Source: Candidatus Poribacteria bacterium | GTDB lineage: Bacteria > Poribacteria > WGA-4E > WGA-3G | Length of the DNA: 64,000 nt | Direction of reading: 5' to 3' | NCBI GenBank assembly: GCA_022819945.1 | Contig: JAJEGI010000129.1 | Coordinates: forward strand, 19,617 to 83,616 | Part shown: piece after piece, positions 26,699 through 34,146 of the stretch | Layout of the letters: every line of letters starts with the position of its first letter | How positions within the stretch are numbered: position 1 is the first letter of the stretch | Program-made: the position numbers and the translations under genes | The notes under the pieces: generated by a model | The model's database searches: none | The model's input: only the letters and a program-made list of their open reading frames with translations | Told to the model about the DNA's origin: nothing

Positions 26699-26767
26699 AT
26701 GACCGCACCCAAGAAGGGGCTTGTTACAGGTGCAACTGGACAGATTGGTTACAGAAACCATTTGTAA
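26699..26767 (+). pseudogene. Truncated N-terminus of an NAD-dependent epimerase/dehydratase (SDR)
   Basis: After a good ribosome site (AGAAGGAAGG), ATG opens a 22-codon frame, MTAPKKGLVTGATGQIGYRN and two more codons, then TAA. The first 18 residues are a textbook start of an extended short-chain dehydrogenase, with the beta1 strand and the GATGQIG dinucleotide-binding glycine motif. The sequence then ends abruptly and UPF0261 begins 39 bases later. This looks like a deletion that removed the rest of the gene but left its promoter and ribosome site to serve downstream genes. Confidence 0.7.
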
Positions 26768-26806
26768 CGTAAATTCTAAATCTATAGAACAGTGAAGGAG
26801 GCACGG

Positions 26807-28018
26807 ATGGCGAAGACGGTTTGTATTGTTGGAACAATGGATACGAAGGGCATAGAATTCGCATTTATCAAAACGCAGATAGAATCAGCTGGGGTCTCAA
26901 CGTGTGTTATTAATACAGGTATATTAGGAGACCCGCAATTAACACCAGACATTTCTGCGGATGAAGTCGCACAAGCAGGGGGTTCATCTCTACAAGCATT
27001 ACGAGATGAAGGTGACCGAGGTAATAGCGTGACGATCATGGCACAGGGTGCTGCAGCACTCGTTGCTGAGAAACACGCCGCAGGCGAAATTGATGGGATC
27101 ATCTCGCTCGGCGGTTCCGCAGGCACGACCATTGGAACGACGACGATGCAGGGTGTCCCTGTAGGTGTTCCGAAAATCATGGTGTCCACACTGGCATCTG
27201 GCGATACGAGTCCTTATGTGCAGTCAAAAGATATCTGCATGATGTATTCCGTCGTGGACATTGCAGGCATCAATCGTTTGTCACGGCAGATTCTCGCCAA
27301 TGCTGCTGGCGCGATCGTCGGGATGGTGAACGCGGAAGCTCCGGCAGATACCGTAGCAGACAAACCTTTAATCGCAGCGACGATGTTCGGTGTAACGACA
27401 CCATGCGTAACAAAAGCGAGAGAAATCCTTGAAGAAGCTGGCTACGAAGTCCTCGTGTTCCACGCAACCGGCACCGGTGGACAAGCGATGGAAGATTTGG
27501 TGAAAGGCGGTTTCCTTGTTGGTGTGTTAGATGTGACGACGACTGAACTCGCGGACGAATTGGTAGGCGGAATTCTGAGTGCCGGTCCCGATCGGTTAGA
27601 AGCCGCAGGACAATCGGGCCTGCCGCAAGTCGTCGCACCCGGTGCGCTGGATATGGTGAACTTCGGTCCGCCGGACACCGTGCCAGAGAACTTCAGCGAT
27701 CGACTGTTCTATCAACACAATCCGACTGTGACTTTGATGCGGACGACCGCTGAAGAAACCGCCGAACTTGGACGTATCATGGCGCGCAAACTCAGCGAAG
27801 CACAGGGGCCCACTACAGTCATCATCCCTGCACAAGGCGTATCGGCAATTGACAAAACAGGGGAACCCTTTGATTCACCCGAAGCGCGAATTGCATGGAG
27901 TGAGAATCTGAAGGCACACATTGGTGACAATGTGACAATCATTGAGATGGACGCGCACATCAATGACGACGAGTTCGCAGCAAAACTCGCAGAAACGTTG
28001 CTGGCAAATATACAATAA
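26807..28018 (+). CDS. UPF0261 / Tm-1-like ATP-binding domain protein
   Basis: 403 residues. The N-terminal half is an ATP-binding Rossmann-like fold (KTVCIVGTMDTKGIEF, then GGSAGTTIGTTTMQGVPVG, near-invariant in the UPF0261 family). The C-terminal half has FHATGTGGQAMEDL and TVIIPAQGVSAIDK, as in the TIM-barrel-like domain. The family is named for the tomato Tm-1 resistance protein; bacterial members are found with catabolic genes and have no proven reaction. GGAGG precedes ATG 26807. The PhyH gene starts 11 bases after the stop, so they are an operon driven by the consensus promoter at 26600. Confidence 0.93.
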   Translation: MAKTVCIVGTMDTKGIEFAFIKTQIESAGVSTCVINTGILGDPQLTPDISADEVAQAGGSSLQALRDEGDRGNSVTIMAQGAAALVAEKHAAGEIDGIISLGGSAGTTIGTTTMQGVPVGVPKIMVSTLASGDTSPYVQSKDICMMYSVVDIAGINRLSRQILANAAGAIVGMVNAEAPADTVADKPLIAATMFGVTTPCVTKAREILEEAGYEVLVFHATGTGGQAMEDLVKGGFLVGVLDVTTTELADELVGGILSAGPDRLEAAGQSGLPQVVAPGALDMVNFGPPDTVPENFSDRLFYQHNPTVTLMRTTAEETAELGRIMARKLSEAQGPTTVIIPAQGVSAIDKTGEPFDSPEARIAWSENLKAHIGDNVTIIEMDAHINDDEFAAKLAETLLANIQ

Positions 28019-28029
28019 AGAGGTAATAG

Positions 28030-28935
28030 ATGGGAAAAACTTACAAAACACTGACCGAATCAGATGTTAACCATTTCACTGAGAAGGGACACATTATCCT
28101 GAAGGACTGCTTCCCACGCGAGTTAGCGGAAGCGTGGCAAGCATTCGCTTTTAAACGGCTCGGTTACGATCCAGATGCCCCAGAGACGTGGGAGCAACCG
28201 CGCGTCCATCTGCCCTCAATGAATCGCGTGCCGATTCAAGAAATTGCACCGAGAGCGTGGGATGCTATCTGTGATCTGCTCGGTGGTGAAGATCGGATTA
28301 TCAATTTTCGGAATAACGCAAAACCGACATGGGGCGACGGTTTTATTATCAACTTTGCGTTAGGCGCGGACACACCTTGGCAGCCGCCTTCGCCAGAGGT
28401 GAGTGGTTGGCATAAGGACGGCGATTTCTTCCGTCATTTTCTCGATAGCCCGGAACAGGGATTGCTGACTATCGTCGTCTGGTCGGATATTTACCCACAG
28501 AGCGGCGGTACATTTGTGGCGTGCGATTCAGTCCAGCATGTTGCACAGTGGTTATATGAACACCCAGAGGGATTGTTACCGAGCAGCGGTTTTGGGAAGC
28601 TCATTGGCAAATGCAAGGATTTTGTAGAAATTACCGGAAATGCTGGAGATGTTGTACTGCTGCACCCGTTTATCTTGCATGCTGCTTCGCAGAACCCTTC
28701 CGGTCGCGCCCGTTTTATCACGAATCCGCCTGTCGGTCTCGCGGAACCGATGAATTTCAATCGTGAAAACCCGGACGATTTCTCGCCAGTGGAATTAGCA
28801 GTCTTGCACGGATTGGGTAAAAAACGCTTGGACTTCAAACCGACAGCCCCGCGAGAACGTTTAGTACCAGAACGCGTTAAGCGTCAGAAGAAGATGCTTG
28901 AGGAACAGAAAAAGCGGCTTGAGATGGGAGAGTAG
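28030..28935 (+). CDS. Phytanoyl-CoA dioxygenase (PhyH) family protein
   Basis: A 301-residue Fe(II)/2-oxoglutarate-dependent oxygenase. The double-stranded beta-helix core shows the metal-binding HxD as HKD (His128, Asp130), with the distal His in LLHPFILHAAS and the 2-oxoglutarate-binding Arg in SGRARF. The substrate is unknown; this family has expanded greatly in poribacteria-like genomes. AGAGGT precedes the ATG. It is the second gene of the UPF0261 operon. The C-terminus is Lys/Glu-rich and helical (VKRQKKMLEEQKKRLEMG). Confidence 0.92.
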   Translation: MGKTYKTLTESDVNHFTEKGHIILKDCFPRELAEAWQAFAFKRLGYDPDAPETWEQPRVHLPSMNRVPIQEIAPRAWDAICDLLGGEDRIINFRNNAKPTWGDGFIINFALGADTPWQPPSPEVSGWHKDGDFFRHFLDSPEQGLLTIVVWSDIYPQSGGTFVACDSVQHVAQWLYEHPEGLLPSSGFGKLIGKCKDFVEITGNAGDVVLLHPFILHAASQNPSGRARFITNPPVGLAEPMNFNRENPDDFSPVELAVLHGLGKKRLDFKPTAPRERLVPERVKRQKKMLEEQKKRLEMGE

Positions 28936-28985
28936 GCGCGGTTGGAAGCCTCGCCAGCGAAATGCGTGGTGCGGTTGAAAATCGC
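28933..28985. repeat. REP-like GGCGCGGTTGGAAGCCTCGCCAGC units
   Basis: A GCGCGGTTGGAAGCCTCGCCAGC unit (28937-28959) is followed by a half-site GTGCGGTTGAAAATCGCAC. It lies between convergent PhyH genes and belongs to the same repeat family as 1773-1799 and 32999-33020. It could also act as a transcription barrier. Confidence 0.6.
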
Positions 28986-29000
28986 ACGCATCTCCATATT

Positions 29001-30203
29001 TTACGCCTCAAATTGGTGTCGGCTTTGATGGCATGCCTTGCCTTTGCCACGGATAATATCTGCTCGATGCCATTTATCAACAGTGTGGCAGATAGCGTCG
29101 CTTTCACCGAGATGTTGTTGCAGTTCGGACCTTGTAAACCAATCGTAGTCGCCGTTTGCGAGTCTATCAAGGTCAAGGTTCTCATCGGAAAAACCGTAGA
29201 TTCGGCAAATACCGTCTTCCGCTTCAATGTCCTCAATGTAGGACATCCACGGCACAGCCAAATCAAGTTGTGTCTTAGTGAGTTCTTGTAAGGAACCGAT
29301 CCTTGCCCCGACATCCCAACCGACAAGTTTCTCCTCTTCCCAACCTTCACCTCCCGGCAATTTCCACTCCCCGTCACGATGCAGTAAAAACTTTGATTCC
29401 TGACCTGATGTATCCTCAATAAGCAGGCGTGTCGTCGTAATCGGTTTATCGAAACAGACGGGTATGAGAGGTTTGCTATCATCACTTAATGCATCCAATG
29501 CGGCGGGATTGTAAGGATAATATCCCGCTGCAGGCGGTGCATTTACTGCACAATACTTATTGAAAATACCGCATCGGTCTTCAGTCGTGGTTCCGGCGGG
29601 TGCTTTGTGCCAGACATGCTCGTTCACCACAAGTAAGTCGCCTGCCTTGAGCTCCGGGTCAATGAAAGGTGCCAATTCTCCGGCATCGGGACGGTTGAGG
29701 TCCAAGATGTGTGCCTCTGGGTCAATCACCTGCGTCAGTTTATGGGATTTGGGGGACACGAGAAAGGGACCGTATTCCGAATCGAAATCGGTCAGCGGAA
29801 TGATGGCAAACACCCAATTCATCGACGAACCGACAGGTCGCCAGCGTTTGTAGTCGCAATGCGCACCGGCACCTTTATCGCCGGGTGTCCGCAGATACGC
29901 GACATAAGCGGTGAGATACGAGGGTTGACCGAGTGCAGCCTCAACAGTACCAACAACCGTCGGATGTTCAGCGATTGCGGTGAGTCCGGGGTCAGCGAGT
30001 CGGTTGCCACTGACGGTGTATTTCGCCGGTTGCGGATACTTAAGAGTTGAGGGATAAGCATCGCGTTTCACGGCTTGTTGGACGGTTCGCCGCAATTCAC
30101 CCGTTTCTTTTGGGGATAAAACATTACGCACGATTATATAACCGTCCTCATGGTAGTCCGCGATTTGCTGTTCGGTGAGAGACGGTGTTATCGTCGTAGT
30201 CAT
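29001..30203 (-). CDS. PhyH dioxygenase fused to a degenerate NUDIX-like domain
   Basis: 400 residues. The N-terminal PhyH domain (about 10-225) carries AHCD with His115 and Asp117, the distal His in VVNEHVWHK (about 196-199) and Arg210 in EDRCGIF. The C-terminal part (about 257-365) reads like a NUDIX fold: TTRLLIEDTSG, KFLLHRDGEWKLPGGEG, an RIGSLQELT helix, and DYDWFTRSELQQHL. The NUDIX box lacks the REUxEE residues, so hydrolysis is doubtful and a binding role is more likely. The start at ATG 30203 has AAAGGAG upstream; the longer frame to 30284 overlaps the neighbouring gene's end. It lies 58 bases downstream of the SpoIIE-type gene. Confidence 0.82.
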   Translation of the reverse strand: MTTTITPSLTEQQIADYHEDGYIIVRNVLSPKETGELRRTVQQAVKRDAYPSTLKYPQPAKYTVSGNRLADPGLTAIAEHPTVVGTVEAALGQPSYLTAYVAYLRTPGDKGAGAHCDYKRWRPVGSSMNWVFAIIPLTDFDSEYGPFLVSPKSHKLTQVIDPEAHILDLNRPDAGELAPFIDPELKAGDLLVVNEHVWHKAPAGTTTEDRCGIFNKYCAVNAPPAAGYYPYNPAALDALSDDSKPLIPVCFDKPITTTRLLIEDTSGQESKFLLHRDGEWKLPGGEGWEEEKLVGWDVGARIGSLQELTKTQLDLAVPWMSYIEDIEAEDGICRIYGFSDENLDLDRLANGDYDWFTRSELQQHLGESDAICHTVDKWHRADIIRGKGKACHQSRHQFEA

Positions 30204-30261
30204 AACGGAAACTCCTTTAAAAATAATAGCGTAATTTATTGCGTGTTTGGACGAAAATAAG

Positions 30262-32325
30262 TTATTTGACCTTAATGACGACAAGCGTTACATCGTCCGC
30301 CTGCGGTGCTCCATCCGCCCACGATGTACCTGCTTTGAAGAGATGGTCGATAATCGCTTTCGGGGGTTGATCCGCGACCTCTTCAAATAGTTCTTTCGTT
30401 TTTGGATAGTCCAACATTTCGTTTTCAGGGTTCAACATCTCCGGCAGTCCATCACTCATGAGCAAGATCGTATCGCCGCTCTGGAGATCGAACGGTGCTT
30501 CTTGTCGCTCGGTTCCGATGAACCCGCCCAACGGCATCCCTTCAAGGAGTATCTCCTCAACAAGGTCTTCGTCCGCACGATAGATGAGTGCCGGTGGCAT
30601 TCCTGCACCCGTAAGTTTCAACGTGTTATGGTTGAATGTGGCAAGTGTCATCGCCATGTACAGTCGTTTCAGATTCATACTTTTAATACCTTGCGAGATC
30701 CGTTCAAGCGTTTCCAAGTTCCCGGCTTCCGGTGTCGATGTCTTGAAAAGGCTTTTGACAGCAGAAACGACGAGTCCAGCGTTCATGCCGTGTCCTGTTG
30801 CGTCTCCAACTGCAATCGTGAGTTGTCCGTCCTCCGTGAGATTATAGTCGTAATAATCGCCGCCGACCTCTGTCGCAGGTCGCATCTCAAACGCGATATT
30901 AAGATTAGGCAGTTGTGGCGCGGCTTGTGGTAGCATTGACATCTGGAGTTCACGTGCTTCTTCTAACTCCTCTGTCAAGAGTTGGCGTTCAAGTACCTCC
31001 GTTTCAAGTTTTCGGCTGGTTCGCGAGAAGTTGCGGGCGAGATAGACTGACATCGAAAAAAGTGGCGCGAGGGTGATAGCGAGAGTACTCAATTGCCAGT
31101 TTATATTTTCAAATCCTGTATACGAGACGAGAAAAGCGAACAGGGTGGGGAGGATAATAGGCATGAGCGAGCCAAGCCCGAAGATCCACGCGCCATCTTT
31201 TTTCTTAAAAATTGCAACGATAATCACGCGTGCCATCTCTAAAAACGTGAGGCTCGCAAACAGAAAGGAGCAGACAATGGCTAACCCCAGATTGAACGAC
31301 GTAAAGGGTTTAACGCCAGACACTTCAATAGTTTGCACTTCGCCTTTACCGAAGAGCGGAAAGCCTGCCCTGAGGCTAAACAGTCCGAAGCAGAGTATCA
31401 GAACCCAGCCAGCAAGAAAGAACCAAAACAGTTTAGGCAGCTTCGGGTAAAAGATTGTGTAGAGAAATAACATTCCCGACAAAAACATCAGCACATATAC
31501 ACACAGAAGCAGGCGCATCAGATACAAAGTTTCCGTCACACTTGTTGCTACCAAGAAAAATTGGAAGATCAGAAAAACAAAAACCCCGATACTTCCTGTT
31601 GAAAGCGCGAAATAAAGATTTTCTCGCGCACGTGGGTAAAAGAAAAATAGCAACAGATGCTGCAGCATCATGAAAATCAGAATCGCTGTCCATACCATCT
31701 GCAAAGTGGTGCCGCTGCGAACGGTGTTGACCCGGCCTTTAATGCCTGAATTCAAGGGACCGATCCCAAGCATGAATCCGAGCAAAGGTGTCAACTGATG
31801 GGAAGAAAAATTGGAATACCGAACGGCGATGACATGATCGGTCTTGCCGGAAAACGAAATCACCTGTGGATCTCGTTCCCAGTAGGGTTCCTCCTCTTCT
31901 TTGCGCGTTCCGACTTTGCCGAAGGTGTAAATCAACTCACCATCAAGATAGATTTCAGATGCCCCGGCATGATACATCACCTCAAGTGCCAACGGCGTAT
32001 ACCAGAGCCGTTCATCAGGGACAGAGAGATGAATCCTAAACCAACCGATGCCCTCCCAACCACTCGCCGGTATTCCGTTTAGAGCCAACTCTGTACTCGT
32101 GGATTCCCATCCGGTATCGTCAAAAGTTGGATCCGCCCACTCTGGATTATCGCCCCGATGATATTTCCAATTCGTGAGCAAACCGCCACCTTTATCTATA
32201 GCATCTAAGGTTAGGTCGCGTATGCCGGTGACCGATACAGAGACATTATCTTGCGCGGATGTTTGGAAGGCGAATCCAAATACCATTAAAACGAGATGGG
32301 ATATTAGAACTAATCTGTGTTTCAT
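30262..32325 (-). CDS. 7TM receptor with a SpoIIE-type PP2C phosphatase domain
   Basis: 687 residues. A signal peptide (to about 24) precedes a beta-sandwich extracellular domain with WADPTFDDTGWES and GIGWFRIHL, typical of 7TMR-DISM ligand-binding domains. Seven hydrophobic helices (about 215-445) follow, then a coiled coil (about 450-485) and a SpoIIE/RsbU phosphatase: EVGGDYYDY, GDATGHGMNAG, LLMSDGLPE and DDVTLVVIK hold the metal-binding Asp residues. It should couple an extracellular ligand to dephosphorylation of an anti-sigma antagonist; no such partner gene is nearby. The gene starts one base after the GNAT stop, so they are translationally close. Confidence 0.93.
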   Translation of the reverse strand: MKHRLVLISHLVLMVFGFAFQTSAQDNVSVSVTGIRDLTLDAIDKGGGLLTNWKYHRGDNPEWADPTFDDTGWESTSTELALNGIPASGWEGIGWFRIHLSVPDERLWYTPLALEVMYHAGASEIYLDGELIYTFGKVGTRKEEEEPYWERDPQVISFSGKTDHVIAVRYSNFSSHQLTPLLGFMLGIGPLNSGIKGRVNTVRSGTTLQMVWTAILIFMMLQHLLLFFFYPRARENLYFALSTGSIGVFVFLIFQFFLVATSVTETLYLMRLLLCVYVLMFLSGMLFLYTIFYPKLPKLFWFFLAGWVLILCFGLFSLRAGFPLFGKGEVQTIEVSGVKPFTSFNLGLAIVCSFLFASLTFLEMARVIIVAIFKKKDGAWIFGLGSLMPIILPTLFAFLVSYTGFENINWQLSTLAITLAPLFSMSVYLARNFSRTSRKLETEVLERQLLTEELEEARELQMSMLPQAAPQLPNLNIAFEMRPATEVGGDYYDYNLTEDGQLTIAVGDATGHGMNAGLVVSAVKSLFKTSTPEAGNLETLERISQGIKSMNLKRLYMAMTLATFNHNTLKLTGAGMPPALIYRADEDLVEEILLEGMPLGGFIGTERQEAPFDLQSGDTILLMSDGLPEMLNPENEMLDYPKTKELFEEVADQPPKAIIDHLFKAGTSWADGAPQADDVTLVVIKVK

Positions 32326-32326
32326 T

Positions 32327-32884
32327 TTAAAAACCGTACGTTCTCAAGATCGGGTGTTTTATAACGGATGCGACTTCCGCCCAAGCCTCTTGGCTATTAC
32401 GCTCACGTGAAAGGTCTGGCGTGAATCCGAAATCAAGGTAGACTTTGACAGCCGCAATTCTTCGAGTTGACGTGCCGAGAAAACAGCGTTCGTGGGACGC
32501 TTTGAGGCGTGTCATCGCTACAGACATCATCGGTTTAGATAATCCGCGCCCTTGATAATCGGGATGAACCGCTACCCAATGAATCTGTCCCCACGTTTTG
32601 CCATCCATATTTGGTTGCCACCACGCTGTGATTGTGCCAATCTCTTCGCCTGTGTCTGTAGTGAGGAAAAAACTCCGATCCTCCATCGCCAGCAGATCGC
32701 GTTTGAACTCACGCATAAAAAGTCCATCATCAATATCAATGTAGGGTTCCGCTGCTTTTTGTATCCGCGTCCAGATATGCCCTTCATTGGGACGGTAATT
32801 GCGGATAGCAAATCCTTCGGGAATCGGGAATTGTGGGATGTTCTCCATGTTCTCACGGATCATTCTGACGCTGTAATTTTTCAT
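32327..32884 (-). CDS. GNAT family N-acetyltransferase
   Basis: 185 residues. The acetyl-CoA pocket motif is VHPDYQGRGLSKPMM, followed by CFLGTSTRRIAAVKVYLDFGF, the usual end of a GNAT fold. The acceptor substrate is unknown. The start is uncertain: ATG 32884 and the internal ATG 32848 (MENIPQFP) both lack strong ribosome sites. It is the first gene of a probable unit with the downstream SpoIIE-type phosphatase, separated by one base, and divergent from the DUF488 operon. Confidence 0.88.
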   Translation of the reverse strand: MKNYSVRMIRENMENIPQFPIPEGFAIRNYRPNEGHIWTRIQKAAEPYIDIDDGLFMREFKRDLLAMEDRSFFLTTDTGEEIGTITAWWQPNMDGKTWGQIHWVAVHPDYQGRGLSKPMMSVAMTRLKASHERCFLGTSTRRIAAVKVYLDFGFTPDLSRERNSQEAWAEVASVIKHPILRTYGF

Positions 32885-32931
32885 GAGTGGGTGTGGGTTC
32901 GCGGAAGACTGTATTTTGAAGACCTATTTCT

Positions 32932-32948
32932 TATATTAAGTTAATATA
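32932..32948. promoter_or_regulatory. Perfect palindrome TATATTAA-G-TTAATATA
   Basis: Eight-base arms around one base in the 204-bp gap between the divergent GNAT and DUF488 genes. It has the form of a dimeric repressor operator or AT-rich hairpin. The regulator is unknown. Confidence 0.4.
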
Positions 32949-32998
32949 GCAAACTTTGTATAGAAGTGGCAAGGATATTTTGATAGTTACCAGTAAGT

Positions 32999-33020
32999 GA
33001 GGTTGGAAACCTTGCCAGCG
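32999..33020. repeat. REP-like GAGGTTGGAAACCTTGCCAGCG unit
   Basis: A diverged single copy of the GCTGGCGAGGTT...AACCTCGCCAGC family located between the divergent operons. Confidence 0.55.
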
Positions 33021-33049
33021 AAGGACCGGATAGATAGAACAGAATTCGG

Positions 33050-33079
33050 TTGCTTTTTTGAGGGATCCTGTGGTATTAT
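33050..33079 (+). promoter_or_regulatory. Promoter of the DUF488-RecQ operon, with a near-leaderless transcript
   Basis: -35 TTGCTT (33050-33055), 18-base spacer, extended -10 TGGTATTAT (TATTAT at 33074-33079). The coding ATG is only 10 bases past the -10, so transcription would start at about the start codon, and no Shine-Dalgarno sequence is present. This fits a leaderless mRNA. Confidence 0.55.
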
Positions 33080-33088
33080 TTACCTATC

Positions 33089-33643
33089 ATGGAAAAATTA
33101 CCTACCCCTATTCCAATTTACACAATAGGTTACGGAAGTCGATCAACAGCGGAACTCATTGAAGTGCTACACCAGCATGCGATCGCCTACCTTATTGATG
33201 TCCGCTCGGCACCCTATTCACGCTATAAACCGGAATTCTCCAAAGCACCGCTCTCGAATGAAATTGAACGACACGGTATCCGCTATGTGTTCATGGGAGA
33301 TGCCCTCGGCGGCAGACCCGACGACGAAACGTGTTACGTCAACGGGAAAGTTGACTACGAAAAGGTCAAAGCCACAGCGTTTTACCAGCACGGGATTGAA
33401 CGTCTCCATACAGCCTTTATGCAACAACAATCTGTTGTGCTGATGTGTAGCGAGGGTAAACCTGAGGAGTGCCACCGATGTAAACTTATCGGTGCGACGC
33501 TCACAACGCAAGACATACCCGTTATTCATATCGACGAAAACGGCGAGCAAGTGACACAAGAGAAAGTCGTTGAGCGTCTGACAGGGGGGCAATTGTCAAT
33601 GTTTGGTGAAGATGCGTTCCACTCTCGAAAAAAATACTCCTAA
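33089..33643 (+). CDS. DUF488 family protein (first copy)
   Basis: 184 residues. Family signatures in order: IYTIGYGSRSTAELIEVL, LIDVRSAPYSRY, GIRYVFMGDALGG, and the conserved Cys motif LMCSEGKPEECHRCKLIG (CxE then CHR). The function of DUF488 is unproven; the invariant Arg, Cys and His residues suggest an enzyme acting on nucleic acids or nucleotides. The C-terminal QLSMFGEDAF is Mfd/UvrD-like low complexity with no known role. It is the first gene of a three-gene operon with a second DUF488 gene 11 bases downstream. Confidence 0.9.
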   Translation: MEKLPTPIPIYTIGYGSRSTAELIEVLHQHAIAYLIDVRSAPYSRYKPEFSKAPLSNEIERHGIRYVFMGDALGGRPDDETCYVNGKVDYEKVKATAFYQHGIERLHTAFMQQQSVVLMCSEGKPEECHRCKLIGATLTTQDIPVIHIDENGEQVTQEKVVERLTGGQLSMFGEDAFHSRKKYS

Positions 33644-33654
33644 CCCAACCGACT

Positions 33655-34146
33655 ATGAAGAAAATCAAAATTGTCACTATTGGTGTCTACGGATTCGACG
33701 AAAACAGTTTTTTTCAGGCTTTATGTGAGACAGAGGTCGATACATTCTGCGATATCCGTAGTCGACGGGGTGTCCGTGGTGCGACTTACGCATTTGCCAA
33801 CAGCAAGCGGCTACAAGCACGACTCGCAGAACTGGGCATCCGATATATCTACCGGAAAGACCTCGCGCCAACACAAACTGTTCGAGACAAACAGGCAGCA
33901 GCGGATAAAGCCACCAAAACCGCGAAACGCAAACGCACTGAACTTGGAGAAGCGTTTATAGCAGCCTACCACACCGAATGCCTTGATACGTTTGACGCAC
34001 AAAGTCTATTGGACGAACTGGAATCGGATGCACAGGTTGTAGCACTCTTTTGTGTCGAAACTACGCCGGAAGCGTGCCACCGCTCTTTAGTAGCGGATAA
34101 ACTGGCGAAAACTTTCAATCTGGAGGTCGAGGATATTTTACCGTGA
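33655..34146 (+). CDS. DUF488 family protein (second, divergent copy)
   Basis: 163 residues. It keeps the core pattern, VTIGVYGFDENSFFQAL, CDIRSRRGVRGATYAFAN, and the Cys motif LFCVETTPEACHRSLVA, but differs strongly from the first copy and lacks GDALGG, having YRKDLAPT instead. A Lys/Arg-rich helix (KATKTAKRKR) in the middle could contact nucleic acid. The tandem arrangement suggests a heterodimer. Its stop codon overlaps the GTG of the RecQ gene by four bases (GTGA), showing translational coupling. Confidence 0.88.
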   Translation: MKKIKIVTIGVYGFDENSFFQALCETEVDTFCDIRSRRGVRGATYAFANSKRLQARLAELGIRYIYRKDLAPTQTVRDKQAAADKATKTAKRKRTELGEAFIAAYHTECLDTFDAQSLLDELESDAQVVALFCVETTPEACHRSLVADKLAKTFNLEVEDILP

